Shown in pieces: positions 10,738 to 26,000 of a stretch of DNA of 64,000 bases. Below the pieces are notes generated by a model. It saw only the letters and a program-made list of their open reading frames with translations, was not told the origin of the DNA and did not search any database. The stretch covers positions 36,465,148 to 36,529,147 of the forward strand of contig NC_090706.1 of NCBI RefSeq assembly GCF_040954835.1, written 5' to 3'. This stretch comes from Lepisosteus oculatus (lineage: Eukaryota > Chordata > Actinopteri > Semionotiformes > Lepisosteidae). The position numbers and the translations under genes were made by a program. Within the stretch, counting starts at the first letter, position 1. Every line of letters begins with the position of its first letter.

Positions 10738-12379
10738 GTATGTTTTCTCTTTACTGTCTACTGCTGCAATACAAATTTCTTCCAGAGGTTAGTAAAGACT
10801 CTCTGTTAATTGATGTGAATAGATGCTATCATACCTGAATATTGAATAGCCATGACTCACTAGATTTCTTCAAGGTGAAACTGGATCCTGGGCACCCTGA
10901 CCCAATACTGCTAATAGGTTCTACTAAGGATATTGTAATTATTCCTCAGCAATCAAAGGTGCTCATTGGTCTTCTCTGAGACATTAAGATTTCTTTTAAC
11001 ATGAGAAAACAATATTTCCTAATAAGAAGCAGAAAGTATTATTAAAAAGGTCTGCCACTAAACCATGAATTCACATGTTTTAATGTGCCCTAAGATAACT
11101 CTAACCATACTTAATAAATTGCAAACCCTGATTAATACCAGACTGAACAATAGTAGAAAACAGTTTTGCCATTTTATGTTCAGAACACTTGCACATCTTT
11201 TTTGGAAACTAAGACATTGTTTTTGTTAGCTTTATGTGCAGAAATACGATCCTTGTTCTATGTGGTCTCTGTTCTAAAAGCTCGTGTAAACTTGTGGCCG
11301 TTAATGCAAATGGCAGAAGTAAAAGAAATGCTGTAATTCCAGCATTCACAGAAAAACAGCACTGATTAAAACTATAAAACTTGAATGTGCTAATGTTTGA
11401 AGCAGAAAATCTGTGACTGAATAGTCTAATAATGACTTCTGTATACATTTCATGCTTTTTTAAAATGTCGTGACATAGGAAGAAAACTATTGCAATTGAC
11501 CTTTGTAAATAGCATCCTCTAGTGGTGATGAATGCTACTTTTAAATCAAATGACAACTGGTCAATAGCCCCCTCTTGTGATAATGCAAGGAAAGGTCTTT
11601 GAATATTTTCATGTTTGTAGATTTCTGTGCAGCCTTCCGTTCAAGAATAATTTAAAGATGAAGCAGAACAGACTTGTGTATAAAGGCTTGTACATATTTC
11701 TTCTGTTAGTATTAGTGCTTTGTTTGAACCAATACCACAATACCACTAATTTTAATAAATAATATTAATACCATTTTAAGGCTTAGTGGGGGATTAAGGT
11801 TATTAGGAGGAGATCAGACAACTGACATCAATGCCTAGATGTTAATGGAGTTTCATCTGTACTGCTACACCTGGGCTGAAATCTGGTAAGTCACACTACT
11901 CAAAAAACAAACAAACTTGTGACTCATAACATAAACTTCAATAAATCCCTGTAGTTAAATCCCCACACATGAATTGGTTTTCAAAATCTTAATAAGTGTT
12001 TTGGGCTGCAAATGACTGCTGTGCACGAGAGACTGGGCAGTGTTAAGAATTGCAGATTGCAACTTCTGAGCTAGAAGCGTTGCAACATTGTATAGACCTC
12101 CATACCGTGCATTTGTATAATTGTATCAGTTCATTTAGATCATCTAATATATTACAATCCTAATACTGTAAGTTTTCAGCACTTGTCAATATGCAAAGGC
12201 GCATTTACTTACACTCCATTCCAAAGTGAAAAAACTTGTAACCCACAAACTAAATAACTCCTGAATTTGCAAATCATATATATATATGAGAGGGATCAAA
12301 AGTGGTATTTAATTCAATGTTAAAAACAAAACAAAGAGCTTTATGAAGACGCATAATAACCACACATTTGTCAAATCAT
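10738..12379. other. Intergenic, nothing recognised
   Basis: AT-rich sequence between the miniature LTR element and the likely end of the tspan17 3' UTR. No exon, RNA gene or named repeat was recognised. Confidence 0.4.
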
Positions 12380-15300
12380 TTTATTCAATATGAAAAAGAA
12401 GCATATCTGTAAGACAATATACAGTGTAACAGACCATGTCCTACAATCAATGTCCTTTCTTTTCCTCAGAACTAGTAGTTCAATGAAATTGGTTCAGGAA
12501 TTCAACTTGTAAACAATTCAACATCTTAAAACGTTTACTATCAGAAAAAATAAAAGGAAAAGTGTTTGCTGTTTTTTTTTCCCATTTCTTTTTAACTTGA
12601 ACAACTACTTGACATTTATATATAAAGGACCTAGTAATACTGCATCACAAATTGTTTGGTAACATACAGTATCTTAAAAATGAATGGATTCCCTCGATGG
12701 TCACTGGGAACTCAAGCCCACACATAAGATTATCAACATTGAGTGGTAAAAAACAGGAAAAAAAACATTTAAATACAGAAACATACAGTAGGTCCAAAGA
12801 ATGGATGGGCAATGTAATTGTTTTTATTAGTAACATTAAATTGTAAAACCTAGGATCCACAAAGAAGGCATAATCCCTGGGGAATCGTGTGCCTTTTTGA
12901 TTACAAGAGTATAGATCCTGCCCCCTCTGTTATAAAAGTAAGGGACATACATTCTATATAGTAAAAAAAAGTTATACTGTGACTAACGTTCTACTCATGC
13001 ATTGAGTAAATAAAGGCAGCAGGTCAGGTCTATTAGGCAAAGACAAAACCATCTGTGTTTATTTCTAGGGATACTGAAATTGAATCCATTAAAATCAAGG
13101 TGACAAGAAAACTATAATCTAATGGCAAGATCAATGTTACAGTACACAAAACAAAAATAATTAGAAGTACTGGCCTTGACCTACATTTATAAATATGTTC
13201 CAACATTTCTCTGTGAGAACAGCATTAAATATATGGTTAATTCTGTTTCGTCATATTGAGTATGGTATAGAACTACAGCCAAAACATTAATCAGCCAAGC
13301 ATCATACCAGCAAGACTATGACCTGAGAATCAAAATGTGCTTGCCTCTTTACAGAAAGCCAAACACGTGGTAAGGGGACTGCTTAGAACACACCAATAAA
13401 TGAATGAATGAGATTAGGAAATTAAATTAATTTAAAACTAACAAAGAAGCACAGCTGTATTTTAGATACTGATGTGTGATGGGCTTGGTGTGGTTCACAT
13501 TTTTAAATGCTCATGCTGTTTTTAACTTATGTGGGTAAAAATAGTATTATTTCCAAAATGATCCCACAATCTCTAATTATATATTGGGAGATGATTTTTT
13601 CTGTGACTTAAGGCTTGGTTAACAGTATTTTAAACTGGCAATAAGAAGTCAGAATTTTCAGAATGTGTTGTCTTCATGTCCTCTATGCTAACTACACAAA
13701 AAAAAAACCTGTGAGTTTTTTTAGGAAAATTAAAAAAAGATGCTTGTAAAATGGTAATTTAGATGTACACATTCTGTGATATGCAAAGCAACAAGAGAAA
13801 GTCCTATCTGATGTGATTTAGTCCTCGTTTTCAGACTTTTTTTAAACTGAGGTAGAGTTTGAGGTTTCTATGAGTAGGCAGTTTGGCAGCTTGTGAGCAC
13901 ACCAAATAATTTTTTGTGTGTGTGGGATTTGTCTTTAGAATTGGTCCTGTTAATGAATTAAAAATCACTAAAATGTTATGATTTATCTTTGGGGGGGGGG
14001 GGGGGGGGGAGAACAACCTCTTGTTTTAAAGAACAACTTTAAAAATAACTGCAGAAAATAAAAAAAAATATTGGAATACCCAATATATCCCAGAGTATCC
14101 TCTTTATTGATCTTGGACTGCGAGCTAGATGTCAGACAACTAGATTGTTAGTATTGCAGAGCAACACAAAGATAATTGTAAAGAGTAGGAACAGTAGCAC
14201 AGTTCCTCTGCTTACAGATGTAACCTTTCCACCTTTCCACAGTAAGTTGTGGTGCCTAAAGAAACTCTGATCTGCTCTTTTTAACATTCTTTCTAGATAC
14301 ATCTGAATGTTAAAAATGACCTCATCTAGAACGTCAAGATATGAGGTCAGAACTGAGTTTGGGGTTTTCTACAGGCAGCAGAAAACTATTTAAAAAACAA
14401 CAGCAAAAAATGTTTCAACTTGTAAACGAAATTTATTGAAATCCAGTAACGCACTCACTGTGTTGAAGTCTACTTAGTAGACTAAAGTCTACTTAAATTG
14501 CTGAAATATTTTAATCAATTCAAGAGGTATAGGTGTGTTGTCTAAAAGGAATGTACATCAATGGCAGACCACGGTTATAATGTAAGATTGCACATTCACA
14601 CTATCAGACAAGGAGCTTCATTGTCTACATTACTATCACTCCAGCCCAGGAATGTTACAGTTTAAATCTAGCAAGACAGACAAACTTTAAAGAAGGCATC
14701 TCTGTCATAAGATGTAAAAATAAGCAAAGTTGTCCAGAAATGCAAGATCATCATAATGTCCGTACAGGAAGACACAACAGAATTGCATATTAAATTAAAA
14801 TGCTTACTTTTTTTTATGGGTACCATAATATATCTACCCAGCACTTCAAATGTACAACTTCAGGAGTCAGCATTAACATTAGAAAGTAAATTGCCTGGAT
14901 GTTTTATTAATACAAAAAAAAATAAAAAATGAATGCCAGGCACGATAGCTAGCACAAGCTCAGACGTCCTGTATATATGCTGAAAACCACAAGATAAAAA
15001 CTCTTATTTTACTCACAGGCACCCAAATAATATTCATGGAGCTTTCATCAGGGCCTCACATCTAACATGCAAGATATTTGTCCCAGCTGTCCCAAAACCC
15101 TTCTTTCTGTGCTAACCCAGTCATCCTTTAATAAAAACCATATCCCTATGGACGAGAGAGTGGCTGGTTTCAGGGAAAAGGGAAGTGAATGCTACAGATA
15201 TGAACTTTTCTTTAAAAGAGTGTGTCTGAAAATGACTTTGCACAGGATGCCACCATTTTTTTTTAAATCCCGTACAGTATGTACTGTACTGTTCCAAGTG

Positions 15301-16942
15301 GCGCAATGCCTTTTTGTTGTAGTGATATTTGTTGGCACTTCAAGAATGCTGGGGGTTGGCACTCAAAGGTATGTGGTTAAGAAGCACCGACCTAATTTCT
15401 GACTGAGCTCCACCAAATTTAGATTCTACACAAAGCTTCTGTAACCAATGCAGACTGGAACTGAAGACCTGTATGAGAAGAAAAGGGTATGGGAGATGAA
15501 AGAGGTAAACCTCCATTTTAAAAGGTAAAAGCCATACGCAGGCAACACCCAGCAGCATTTGATCAGTTTAAACACGAATCCAGACAAACACTAAGTTTCA
15601 AAACAACACAGTCAACCCTGTCTTTCTGGGATTTAGATGCATGGCCAATTTCCAGCTTCCTCTTCCTCATAATCATTCACGTAACAGGAAGATGACTTTG
15701 TTTTTTACCAGGGAGGCTGGTTTCTTCTTTATTTAGACAACACTAGAACCTAAAATAACTGAGAACTGAGAGGCACTGCAGCACCATTCACACATTTTTA
15801 GTAAGGTTCTCATTGGAAAAATATTTTTATATTTTTCTTACTGGATAGGTTTTAGGCAGTAAACCTACATTCAGTAGAATGTAGCCTCCATTCAAACGCA
15901 GTCTAATGCAGTGTTGTGTACAAGACGTCTAAATTGAGGTGAATTCATGTCTTTCTAGAATTGTTTTTTAAAAAGGAAACATTTTTATGCAACACCAAGA
16001 GAGGGAGGAAAAAACACTTCAAAAGGGATTTATACAGAATAAAACTCCTGCTGAATTTCAGTCTGGCTTTTGAAATTTCAGTCAGAACTTTCTATTTGGA
16101 AAACGAACGCAGAATGACCGCCTGTAGTGTCAATAATGAGAAATTAAATTATGCTACTGGATCCCTATAACCCAAAGAAGGAAAAAAACTCTACAGGCAA
16201 AGGGACTAAAACAAATGAGGACACATTTTTGAATACCTTTGTATTCATTTACCAAGTTATAAATTATCCAGGACAAGATGTCAAATACTCAGTTCTGGCA
16301 GTTCGCTGGAAGGGAATGTGTCCTCCACCTACCCTGACTTCTCCAGCTATCATGTCTCCTGAAAGACGTGCATCATACTCAGTAAGGGCTCTGAGCCACA
16401 ATTAAGCCCATAATTTAAGCAAATGAATCACTGCCGGCCTATCGGATCAAGAAAGAAAAGCAAAGTTAAAAAAAAAGGGAGAGGGAAGAGCAAGTTCTTG
16501 GGGGGGGGGAGGTTCTGTGATCAGGAGATAATGACATTAGATAATCTCTGATTAGCTGTCGTTCTAATTATTATAATAACAACAACAAGGAAAGGCGTTT
16601 CCCAACGGTACTTTTTCCCTTCAGCCCAATGCGAATTTCTTAACATTCTTGCAAGGGTACAAGAATGTGTGCTTTGTGACAGCTCTTGTATGTCTTCTGC
16701 ATACCACTTAAAAAAAACAGAAAACAAAAGAGAAACAAAAATAAAATCGATTACTTCAGGAGTCGGCTAACTGATCAATCCACAGGACTGTGGATCCGCT
16801 TGAGAAAGAATCGCTCCCCGCCCCCACCCTGCCCCTGCTGCAGACACTGCTCCATGCATTAGTTCAGTTTCCAGTTGCTTGGCAGGGCAGTCTGGGGGTT
16901 TAGCTCTTGGCTGCTGGCTTGGCTCGTCTTCCTGGCCCTCCA
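12380..16942 (-). other. tspan17: Probable tspan17 3' UTR region with candidate poly(A) signals
   Basis: The minus strand downstream of the tspan17 stop has no further exon. AATAAA hexamers (TTTATT on the plus strand) occur at 15728-15733, 14432-14437 and 12380-12385, the last two in contexts typical of transcript ends. The UTR would be 1.2, 2.5 or 4.6 kb long depending on which is used. Alternative polyadenylation is possible. Only position and hexamers support this. Confidence 0.35.
13991..14009 (+). repeat. Poly-G tract, 19 bases
   Basis: An uninterrupted run of 19 G on the plus strand, so C on the tspan17 sense strand. If the tspan17 3' UTR reaches this far the mRNA would carry a C19 run. 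The plus strand could form a G-quadruplex. Run length may be uncertain in an assembly. Confidence 0.9.
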
Positions 16943-17008
16943 TCACCAATTTGCCTTCACTGCTTTAATGTCGCTTACAAGATTTTGTGCCAAACAGATT
17001 CCAAAGAT
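16943..17008 (-). CDS. tspan17: tspan17 exon 8 (residues 250-270 and stop)
   Basis: Encodes the end of TM4 and the cytoplasmic tail, [21 protein letters not shown], then TGA at 16945-16943. The acceptor is a long T tract ending TAG. Only the tail's first 20 residues lie before the final Trp. Confidence 0.92.
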   Translation of the reverse strand: MFGICLAQNLVSDIKAVKANW

Positions 17009-20000
17009 CTAAAAAAAAGGGGGCACTTATTAGTAATATTAAAGGCAGCATCATGAAAACCAACTGATGGGAATCTACTTCTGTAACTTTTACAGGACAT
17101 GTTGCCAGTGGTGTAAAGGTGCTTTAAGAGTAGCCTAACAAAGCTGTTTTAAAAAATGAAGGGAAAAGGTGTCAAATGATAAAGATGAAAAAAGGTTGTT
17201 CTGATGGTAATTTAAGGTGCTCTTGAATTTGCTCAAGCTAAACTGATTCTCTTAATTCTAGGGGTGTCTGTATTATAAGGCAGTTCCATCTGCTGGACAG
17301 GTGCAGTAAAACAATGCACACCCGAAGTGAAAACAATAATAATGAAAACAAGAATGGTGCTGATGTGTATCTGAAGTTACACCATGTTTTTACAATGTTT
17401 AGGTAGTCAAATTTGAAAACTAGACTTTAATGCATTTATTTTAATGCTCTATGTCAACACCAGAGGGCAGTGTCATTTAAGACCCAATATCTTAGACAAG
17501 AGGGCTGTCTCAATGTCGGAGGCAATCAATAAAGCCCACGTGACCCCAACACAGGAGGTGTTTTTTTTCCCCCATTTGTGAACTTCAAACAATATGTTCT
17601 TCAGAAAATAAAACACGGAAATATACCAGTCCTTACCTGAAGTAGTGCAATTCCAACAAAAATACCAGCAACAAGGATTAAATTGTCTTGAAGCCACTTT
17701 TCAAATTGTCCCACGCAGCCCTTGGTGTAAATATATTTTTGTTGATCTAGTTCCTGTTAGACAAAAAGAACCTTTTGTTAGACAGAAACTAAATTAACTG
17801 TGTGTACTGCTGTAGTAGCGTATGTGAAAGGGCCATGTAAAATGATCAGTGAATGCTATGTAACACTTCTGTCCTTTAAAACTCCTTTTACAAAACAGGT
17901 GGAATTCCACTGGCTTTTCCACCATCAGTTTGGATAAGTGGAATAAAACAGCAGGACCACAGTAGCACTACAAAGAGTAGCAGCTAAGAGTTCCAAACTT
18001 TGATACTAATGGACAGACAAAGAAACCACGACTTCTGTGTAACTTAGTTGATGCGTGACTGGTCCTCCAGCTACACACATCCCAATACAATATCAAGATC
18101 ACAGCACACCAAGCTGCCAAAATAGCTGAAGCACATCCCTACATCAAATGGATTAATTCATGGGATTACCAGAAACTTTTGTTGGGGGGGTAAAAATGAC
18201 CATTTGAGTGGCTTAATCTGAATTTATGAGTAAAAAACAAGCCTAAAGAATTAACTGCTACAGTGTGCTTTCTTTTATAGAAGAACTTTTGTTTTACTTA
18301 TTAACGGCCATTTTGAAATGACATACAAGTCGAACTCTGTAAAAGGATGTGTTTCACTACAAGCTGGATGGACTGTGCAGTTGAGGAGGGGAGGATATTC
18401 AATAGGGAGATCCAGAACCTAGACACCCCCCTACCCCTCTCCAGAGACCCCTCTTTGTTTGCAAAAGGCACAGACAGAAGGAGTCTTTTGTTTCCTTGAG
18501 AAACCAACAAAAAAAAAAAGGCTTGGCTATTCACATACGAACAACGCTGCTGTCTGTGAGGAATGAAGGCTTGGTAGTTTGTTACAGGAACTGCACCACT
18601 GCCACAACATGACTTTGACTAAAGGACTCAGAGGTGTTCCTGCTGCCTTTCACTTTGTGAAACCCTTTTCTTCCTGAGGGCAACACACCCCACCTAGTTA
18701 CAGGAAAAAAAAAAAAACTTGGCAGTACAAAAACTAAATTCACTAATTGCCTCAGAACAATTCGAATTTCTCAGAATTGATTTTCCTACCAAAGACTGTG
18801 TAAGTGAGAGTTGTGGGACAGTCTCCATTTTTGTTGGTGAAAATACTTCTAAATTCAATACATCAATTCATGCAAATAATCTTAATGTCATCCTGAATTC
18901 TATTATTTACCATATTTGTGTTCTGTAGGCAGTTCCCTGGGTGTACAAATATGATATATAACAGTTAAAATTAAAGTTTATATACTATATACCATGAGCT
19001 AGGAAAAGAGATTTTTATCTCCTGAGAGAATACTGACATCAGTGGCACATACAGTACTGTACTGCCTTTACATGTCCATTTCAATATTGAAGAGTCTGAA
19101 GGCCAAGTTTGGAAAAGTGTCTGCAGATGGAATACTTACAGAATGAATACAGTTGTAATCAAATATTAACAAACTGCATTCCAAGGCTGAGACTGCAATT
19201 TTTATGAAACACAATTTTTTGTTGCTCGTGATTCCAAAACCTTTGTTCTAAGCAGTTAGAAAATGGATGGATGACCTACGCTGTACTGGAAGATAGCCAA
19301 CATAATCACTCTCCTCTGTCATGTCCAGTGTGCTGTCTGTTTGCTGATTGCATTTACAGGCTTTAAAGTACACGATTTAAGCCCCACACTATTCCTTAAA
19401 TTTAACCCTGTTTACTTTTTTAAATGTATGTATTGAGTCTTTGAAGTGCCACTCTTCTAAATGGAAATATCCACATCTTAATGGCACACTAGATGACACA
19501 ACTGGAAATGTATCTTTTCTACACACATTCAGACGTACTGCAAATCAGTAACATTAGAATCAGCTGATCTACTAAGTTAGTCAGAAATCCTGATTCTTTC
19601 ATAGCTTTGGGAAATTTTTGAAGCAACTTTGGTGCTAACTGAGTTTGCATGTTTTCCCTCTGTTCATGTGGGTTTCCTGTGTGCTCTGGTTTCCTCTAAT
19701 AGTCCAAAGACACACTGCTACGTTAAAAGTCTACTGGGAAAATTGAGCTTTGTGTGTCTGTATCTGTGTCTGTGTGTGCCCTGTGATGGACTGGCCTTGC
19801 ACCTGTTGCTTGCCAGGATAGGCTCCAGCTCCCCCACAACCCTCAATGAGATGAAGTAGTTAGAAGATGGATGCATGGAAAAAAACAAAGTAAATTAACA
19901 GACTAAACCTCAATCTGAACTAGAGGGAAATTTAGGTACCACACAGAGAGACCACTTTTTTTTGCAGACTCATGCAACAACTTCATCAACTATTCCTACA

Positions 20001-23000
20001 TCCAAGAATCCCAAGATGAGGAAACAAAGGAAAAATGCCATACTTACACCCTGAAGCCGAACGTCATAGCCACACTGTGTATTAAGTACATCTTCCTGCC
20101 CAGAAAGAAAAGGAAGATTTATTTGAAATGAAAAATCTGTAGTTGTGAAAACTGCAAATTAATTTAAGTACATGGGCAGACACAGTGTCTTTTGGTATTT
20201 GATCTCATCATGCTTGCCATTACTTAATTGGTTCAATTATTTGATTAACTGTTAAATTAAAAAAAATATATATTTTCCAGGACTCAAAATGTTTTACAGA
20301 TCTTGCACTTTGAATCCAGTGAGTCTTTCATGGTCATCCACGCTGGGGAAAAATCATAACCATGACCCCAGCTGAAACAGTGAATCCTTTTGTATGTGTA
20401 TGAGGGAAGCTAAAGGAGGAAGGGGATAGCAGAACGAGTATGAGCCCCAGACAGTGCAGAGGCTCTTGGTGTTGCTGGCTGAGCGAGACATGATTCTTAC
20501 CGCAGGGTCTCTGACGCAGCAGGAGAAAGGCACTCCACAGCGCTCTCTGCTGGGGTTCAGCTCAGTGCAGTTAAAGTAGATATTCAGGTTCCAATCATTG
20601 GGGCCGTGCGCGCCACAGCAAGACCACTGCAAGAGCAAGCTGATGTTAGATAAGGAAGGTATGTGACGTCTCCTTCGGCTTATGGAAATAAAGAAAAAAA
20701 GAAAAACAAAAATGAGTCCTACAGATCGCATACAGAACCTGGGCTTTGCTGCAGTAAAAACAGTCAAATCCATGCTTGGGCCTAAAGGCTCATAATTGTT
20801 TCTGTGGCACTAAGCAGACTGAGAACATGGGACTCCCTCTGGGTGGATGCTCATCCAGCATGGGGATAACCCTAGTAATGCGGGCACACACCTGTAAAGC
20901 AGAGTGGACTGGAGCAACTGGGACAAAGATCCTTGCTCAGTCCCAAAAGAGACCCACAACCATCAAGGATTGAATCCAGTGCCCTGCTCACTAGTCTGTG
21001 CTGGTCAGTGGGATACAGAGGACTACAAATGTACTATATTCCATTAGTTTTCTAAGACTCCAAGACATCAACCAGTACAGATGGGTTGTAACAAAATGTA
21101 ATAAAGAAATAGGTATTCCTGCAGAAATGAAAAAAAAAGAACAAATGTTTCAGAAAGTTAAACTTAGGAAGATTAAACTTGTTTAAAAAAAGTGGCTGTC
21201 GTAAACTACAGCCAAAGTGAGTTTGTCACTGATCTAAATAGAGCGTTTTAATTCGTAGAACAAAACTGTATCCCTTCCTGCACACAGTCACCGAGAGAAC
21301 CGGCTTTGACCCTGTCTTGCGTATTGTGTTCCTCTCTGTAGGTCTCTTAACTGAAGCCGACTGTTTTTATAGCCAGCTCCCATATCAATGTTTTCACAAG
21401 AAGAAACTCAGCAGGCTCTATTGTGTTTCAGGCCTGAACTTCAGCTTGGCCCTGCCTCTATCAGAGCTGGAACATGTAGAAAACAACTGTCAAACCTTCA
21501 TCCCTAAATTTATGGAAACTCAACATCCTGTATTTATTTGTCAACGGCAGGCCTTTTGACATCAGAGTGCAATGTTGCTCGCTTTTTATTTTACTGAAAA
21601 TGCACAAGACCTTTAAGTTAACAAAAAGCCAGTATTTATATTCGTTTTACTGAGTTTATAGTTCAGGTTTTTTTTTTTTTCCAAAATACCCATAAAACAA
21701 GATTGGCCAATATTCAGAACTAATCCCAGAGAGCTTGGTTTTGGTGCTGCATTTTTTCTCCGATTTGCGACAATTTGATTTCTTATCTAAAACTGTCTCG
21801 GCAGAACCTGAGAGGTTATCTGTGTACGTATTGCTTTGCGAAGTCCATTGCAGATGACAGAAAAACGTGCATCTTCCACTTCTGAGCCATGAACAAACAA
21901 GAATTCAGAAGCAAGAAATTACAGATGTTAAATTGAAATACAGGAGGCTCGAAACCATGAGTTTGTGCTTCAGCCTTCATCCTTTTGGCTGAGAAAGTGT
22001 TCCAGAATTCCCCAAATGATTGCAAGAATTTTCTCTTGCATCGTAGCCAAGTAAAATCCTCTTTTATTACAAATCGCAGCAGCTACCCAGAAAATCCTCT
22101 ACAGGCTCATTTGCTAATTTAATATCCCTTAAATAAAGGGTGGTTCTGACATGCTGGACCAGACTCAAGAGCTGTTAAGGTGGGGTCTTAACATTTTCCA
22201 GACAAAGAACCTACAGTCATGTAATCTTATCGGGTAGTGGGACTCTGTATGTAATGATACATGTGTAAACTCACATATTCTTGTGCAAAATCTATGAGGT
22301 TCTGTAGGTCAATGTCATCCCGATATGCCTTGACGTTGTTATTAATGAAGAAATTCAGCTGATCCTTGATCCAGTCCTTAAACACGAAAGCTAAGATCCC
22401 TGCTGTTAGCTCCAGAAAAAAAATGAGACCTAAAAATACAGAGAACTGGGGAAAAAAAGGAAAACATGTTTAGTCTTCGCACTTGGTTAATGGGAGACCA
22501 CAGTGGTTCACTTTACATAAAGGGAGGGGGGTCTACACACTCAGCATTACATGTTCAGAACAAAAACCAATATGCATTAAAACAAATTTTCATTTTTTGT
22601 AGTTTAAAACTAACAGAGCAGACAATTTATAATGATAATTAAAAGAATGTTTTGAGGCCAGACCAAACCAGAATACACAGGATTCTATGGTGTTTAAGTT
22701 AAAAATGCATGTTGTGTGCCCCATCTGTTTGATTTGTAATGTGTTGACTGTAAATACTTCAGGCAACACGTCAGGAAATACTTCAGTGTATCTATATCAT
22801 GCTGGTCATAAATCACTTTCTTGGCTTCTGACATGCTAAGATTGCTTTGAGGAAATTTATAGGTGAAAATGAAATTATATTAGCAGCATCTGTGCTGCAC
22901 ACACAAATACTGCACCTGCATTAATATCATTTTAGTTCTAGCTCACCGCAGTAGCAAAAATAATTTTTTGGTTTGTTTTGTCTGCTGTAGACAGGCTATT

Positions 23001-26000
23001 CTTCATGAGTATGTACACTTCTAGGACATACTGGTGAAATAAGATTCAATCTGCCGTTTTAGTACATACTGTATAAAGTCAAAAGTATCATCTGCATACA
23101 AGTATTTTTGCTTTTATTAAGACATATATAAGCCTGCATCACTGGCCAAAGTTAGCAATGTTGAAAGAGCGGTTTGGTACTACTACTGATACCACTTTTG
23201 ACTTTAAGGCAGAATCAGCATTTATAAGATAATTCCCCATGTCCTGTACTGTTGACTGGACAAAGGGATAATCAGCCCATACTTTATTATGTTGATAAGC
23301 TCCAGAGATGCCTCTGAATGTAACACACAGTCTTAAAAGAAGAAGTATCATATACTGTACAGTATACATTTGATAGGAAAAAACACTGTCAAACGTATTC
23401 CCAGTATTTCAAAAGAATGCTGTGACTGAGCTGCTGGCCCTTCTAGCATAATTTATATGTCCTCTTCAGTCAGTTTAAAAACTACATACGCACATTCCGT
23501 GTAAGTACTGAGGAATGTGATTTTGGTTAATGACTAGCTAAAACTATGGGATTTGTTTATCTAAGTTTTAAACTTCCACACTTCAATTTTACTTTGGCTA
23601 AGGCATCAGCATGAGTAAAAAATTAAGGTGCCACGTTTTGATAAGAAAATGCATATTTGAAACGAAATCTACCCTACCTTAACAATATTGTTAAATATTA
23701 CAGCTAAAATGTAAACTCTTTTCTAATTAACATCAGAGAAACTTATTTAGTGAAGTAAACATGTTTAGGTAATTCATATCACCATTGCTCCCAGATCATT
23801 GCCACACAATTTCTCCACTAACCATCAGGTTATTTAATATTGTAACTGTATTAGAGAAATTATAATGATGTTACAGGAAAGCAAACAGGTGAGACTTAAT
23901 AGTAAGAAAAATAGATTTAAAAATATTTCTATATAATATCTTACAAATTTGAGGAGGAATGTATTTTCTCTGAGAGCTCCGATACAGCCAGCAAATCCTA
24001 AGATGAACATCACCCCTCCAACCACTATGAACAGCCACACTGGATCAAATCCTCCAAGGTCTGTGATGGAAGAGATATTGGACAATACACCCTGCAGGCC
24101 AGAGGAAGAGATTGAGCAGAAGGTTAACTCTGTGCCATCTCAGTCATGCTGAAGTGTCACTGAACAGCTCAACAAGGAGTCTGGATCAATAAGCTGCAAT
24201 CAATCAAGTTAGCAAAAAAGAAGGAACTACCTGCTCCCAGACAGTTGTTTTTCTTCTATCTCAAAATGCAAAAAAAGACTTGAAAAAGACTTGATCAAAC
24301 CATTAAGACATATTAAAATATTATTAAATCACTCTCAGTTTCTTAAAACATCTGCTCATGTACAAAAAGATTTACTTGCTTTACTTCTAGGTGCATAATT
24401 CACAGGTTAAAGCTATTGCTATAGCAACATAGTTAGCCTGAGTCTTATAAATGCACAGAAGAGAGGTATTGCATTGCTCTTAACTGAATCATATTACATG
24501 TCACTGGTGTACATATCATTAGCTTTTTAACACGAGCAAGATATTCTGGTGTTGGTGCAATGCATTTGATACAGTGACAGAGGTAGGTTGTTGCATTTCA
24601 GGAATGCACAACTAAAATGGCAAGAGGTCACAGTGAATCATTTTATTCACAGTCTGTTATCAATCACATTACGTTGAATCAATGACTTGTATCTTTCAGA
24701 ACCAGATCAACACCTCCTAGCAAAATAACAGTACCTATTCAGTTATTGCACCAGTTACTCTGCTGGGAAGGCCAAAGAATTTGGAATCAGTAAAATCGAA
24801 GCTGGGTACTTCAGCTAGAGAATGAAATGGTAAAGGATTCATATTGATATTGTCATGATTCTATAATAAACAAGCTGAAAACACATTTCAGCATCAAGCA
24901 TTTCAACTGTGTTACGGCGCTCAAGATACGTGCCTTCTCTGCCCATGCCCACAGTCCAATACCCAGGAATGCTGCTCCCAGCAACTGGAAAACAAAAAGA
25001 CAAAGACAATCAACTTCATAGGCTTCATATATAAATTAGCATATTGCTGTTGGAAACAGGCGCCGGTTGCAAAGGAACAAATTGGTAATGCCACACTAAA
25101 AAGCAGAAAGAAAAAAAACGATATTTTTGGTTGTTGAGTTTTATTCAGGCATCCTCAAGAGACAAAAAGCTGTTTTTCTTCTTTCTACTCAACAGTGCAG
25201 AATTACCCTTTACTTGTTCCTTTAAATGAAAAGGACTAAAAATAGCTTTTTTCCTGGAACCAATATAATAGAAGAACAGTGATAAGTTCTAAAATATTTC
25301 AGTACAGAATACACAGTAATAATGTTGAGCCTAAAGTAAGCTATAAAATCTCATGGAACAACATTGCTTTTTGGATATTATTATTTTCTGCATTTTCTCC
25401 TCAAAAAACAGTTTTCAAAGGAACAAATTCAGGCTGTAAATCGAGGTGTGTATGTATTGGCAAAGAATACACACAACATAAGACTACTCAGAAAATAAAG
25501 GAGACTCATTAGATTCATCTGAACATTCAGTGCTCTAACCAGAGACACACAAAACTACTGTTGCACATGATAAGTATTCATTCTGCTTTAGGAAACCGGT
25601 TCCTCTTACTAGTTTATCCTGCCCTCTTTCATCTTACATCAGAAGTTATATAAATTGCCAGCTTGTCCTTACCTGTCTCACTTAAATCTGGGGCTGCCAG
25701 TTTAAAATTCCAGCAAAGAATTGGCTCCTTACCATCACTACAGCAACCATGTGCTCTCACACTAGCAATTCTAATGAAAAACGTGCCGAGTGTCATAGCT
25801 AAAATAACTATGCAAACTATTTTCAATACAGTACATGTATATCGACTATAGTTAAGGCCGGAGGATCTTCATTTGCCATTTGTAACCTCCTTCCTAACAT
25901 ACACATCCTGCTACAACAAAATCGCTGAATGTTTAATATACCGACATCCCTCATGGCTTGATCATTCAAATCTGCGTAAACAGAAGGTAGTGATATTTTG

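Noticed and set aside
11209..11556. 115-codon minus-strand open frame
   Set aside because: No motif, no splice context, and no resemblance to any family known to me; in AT-rich DNA such lengths arise by chance.
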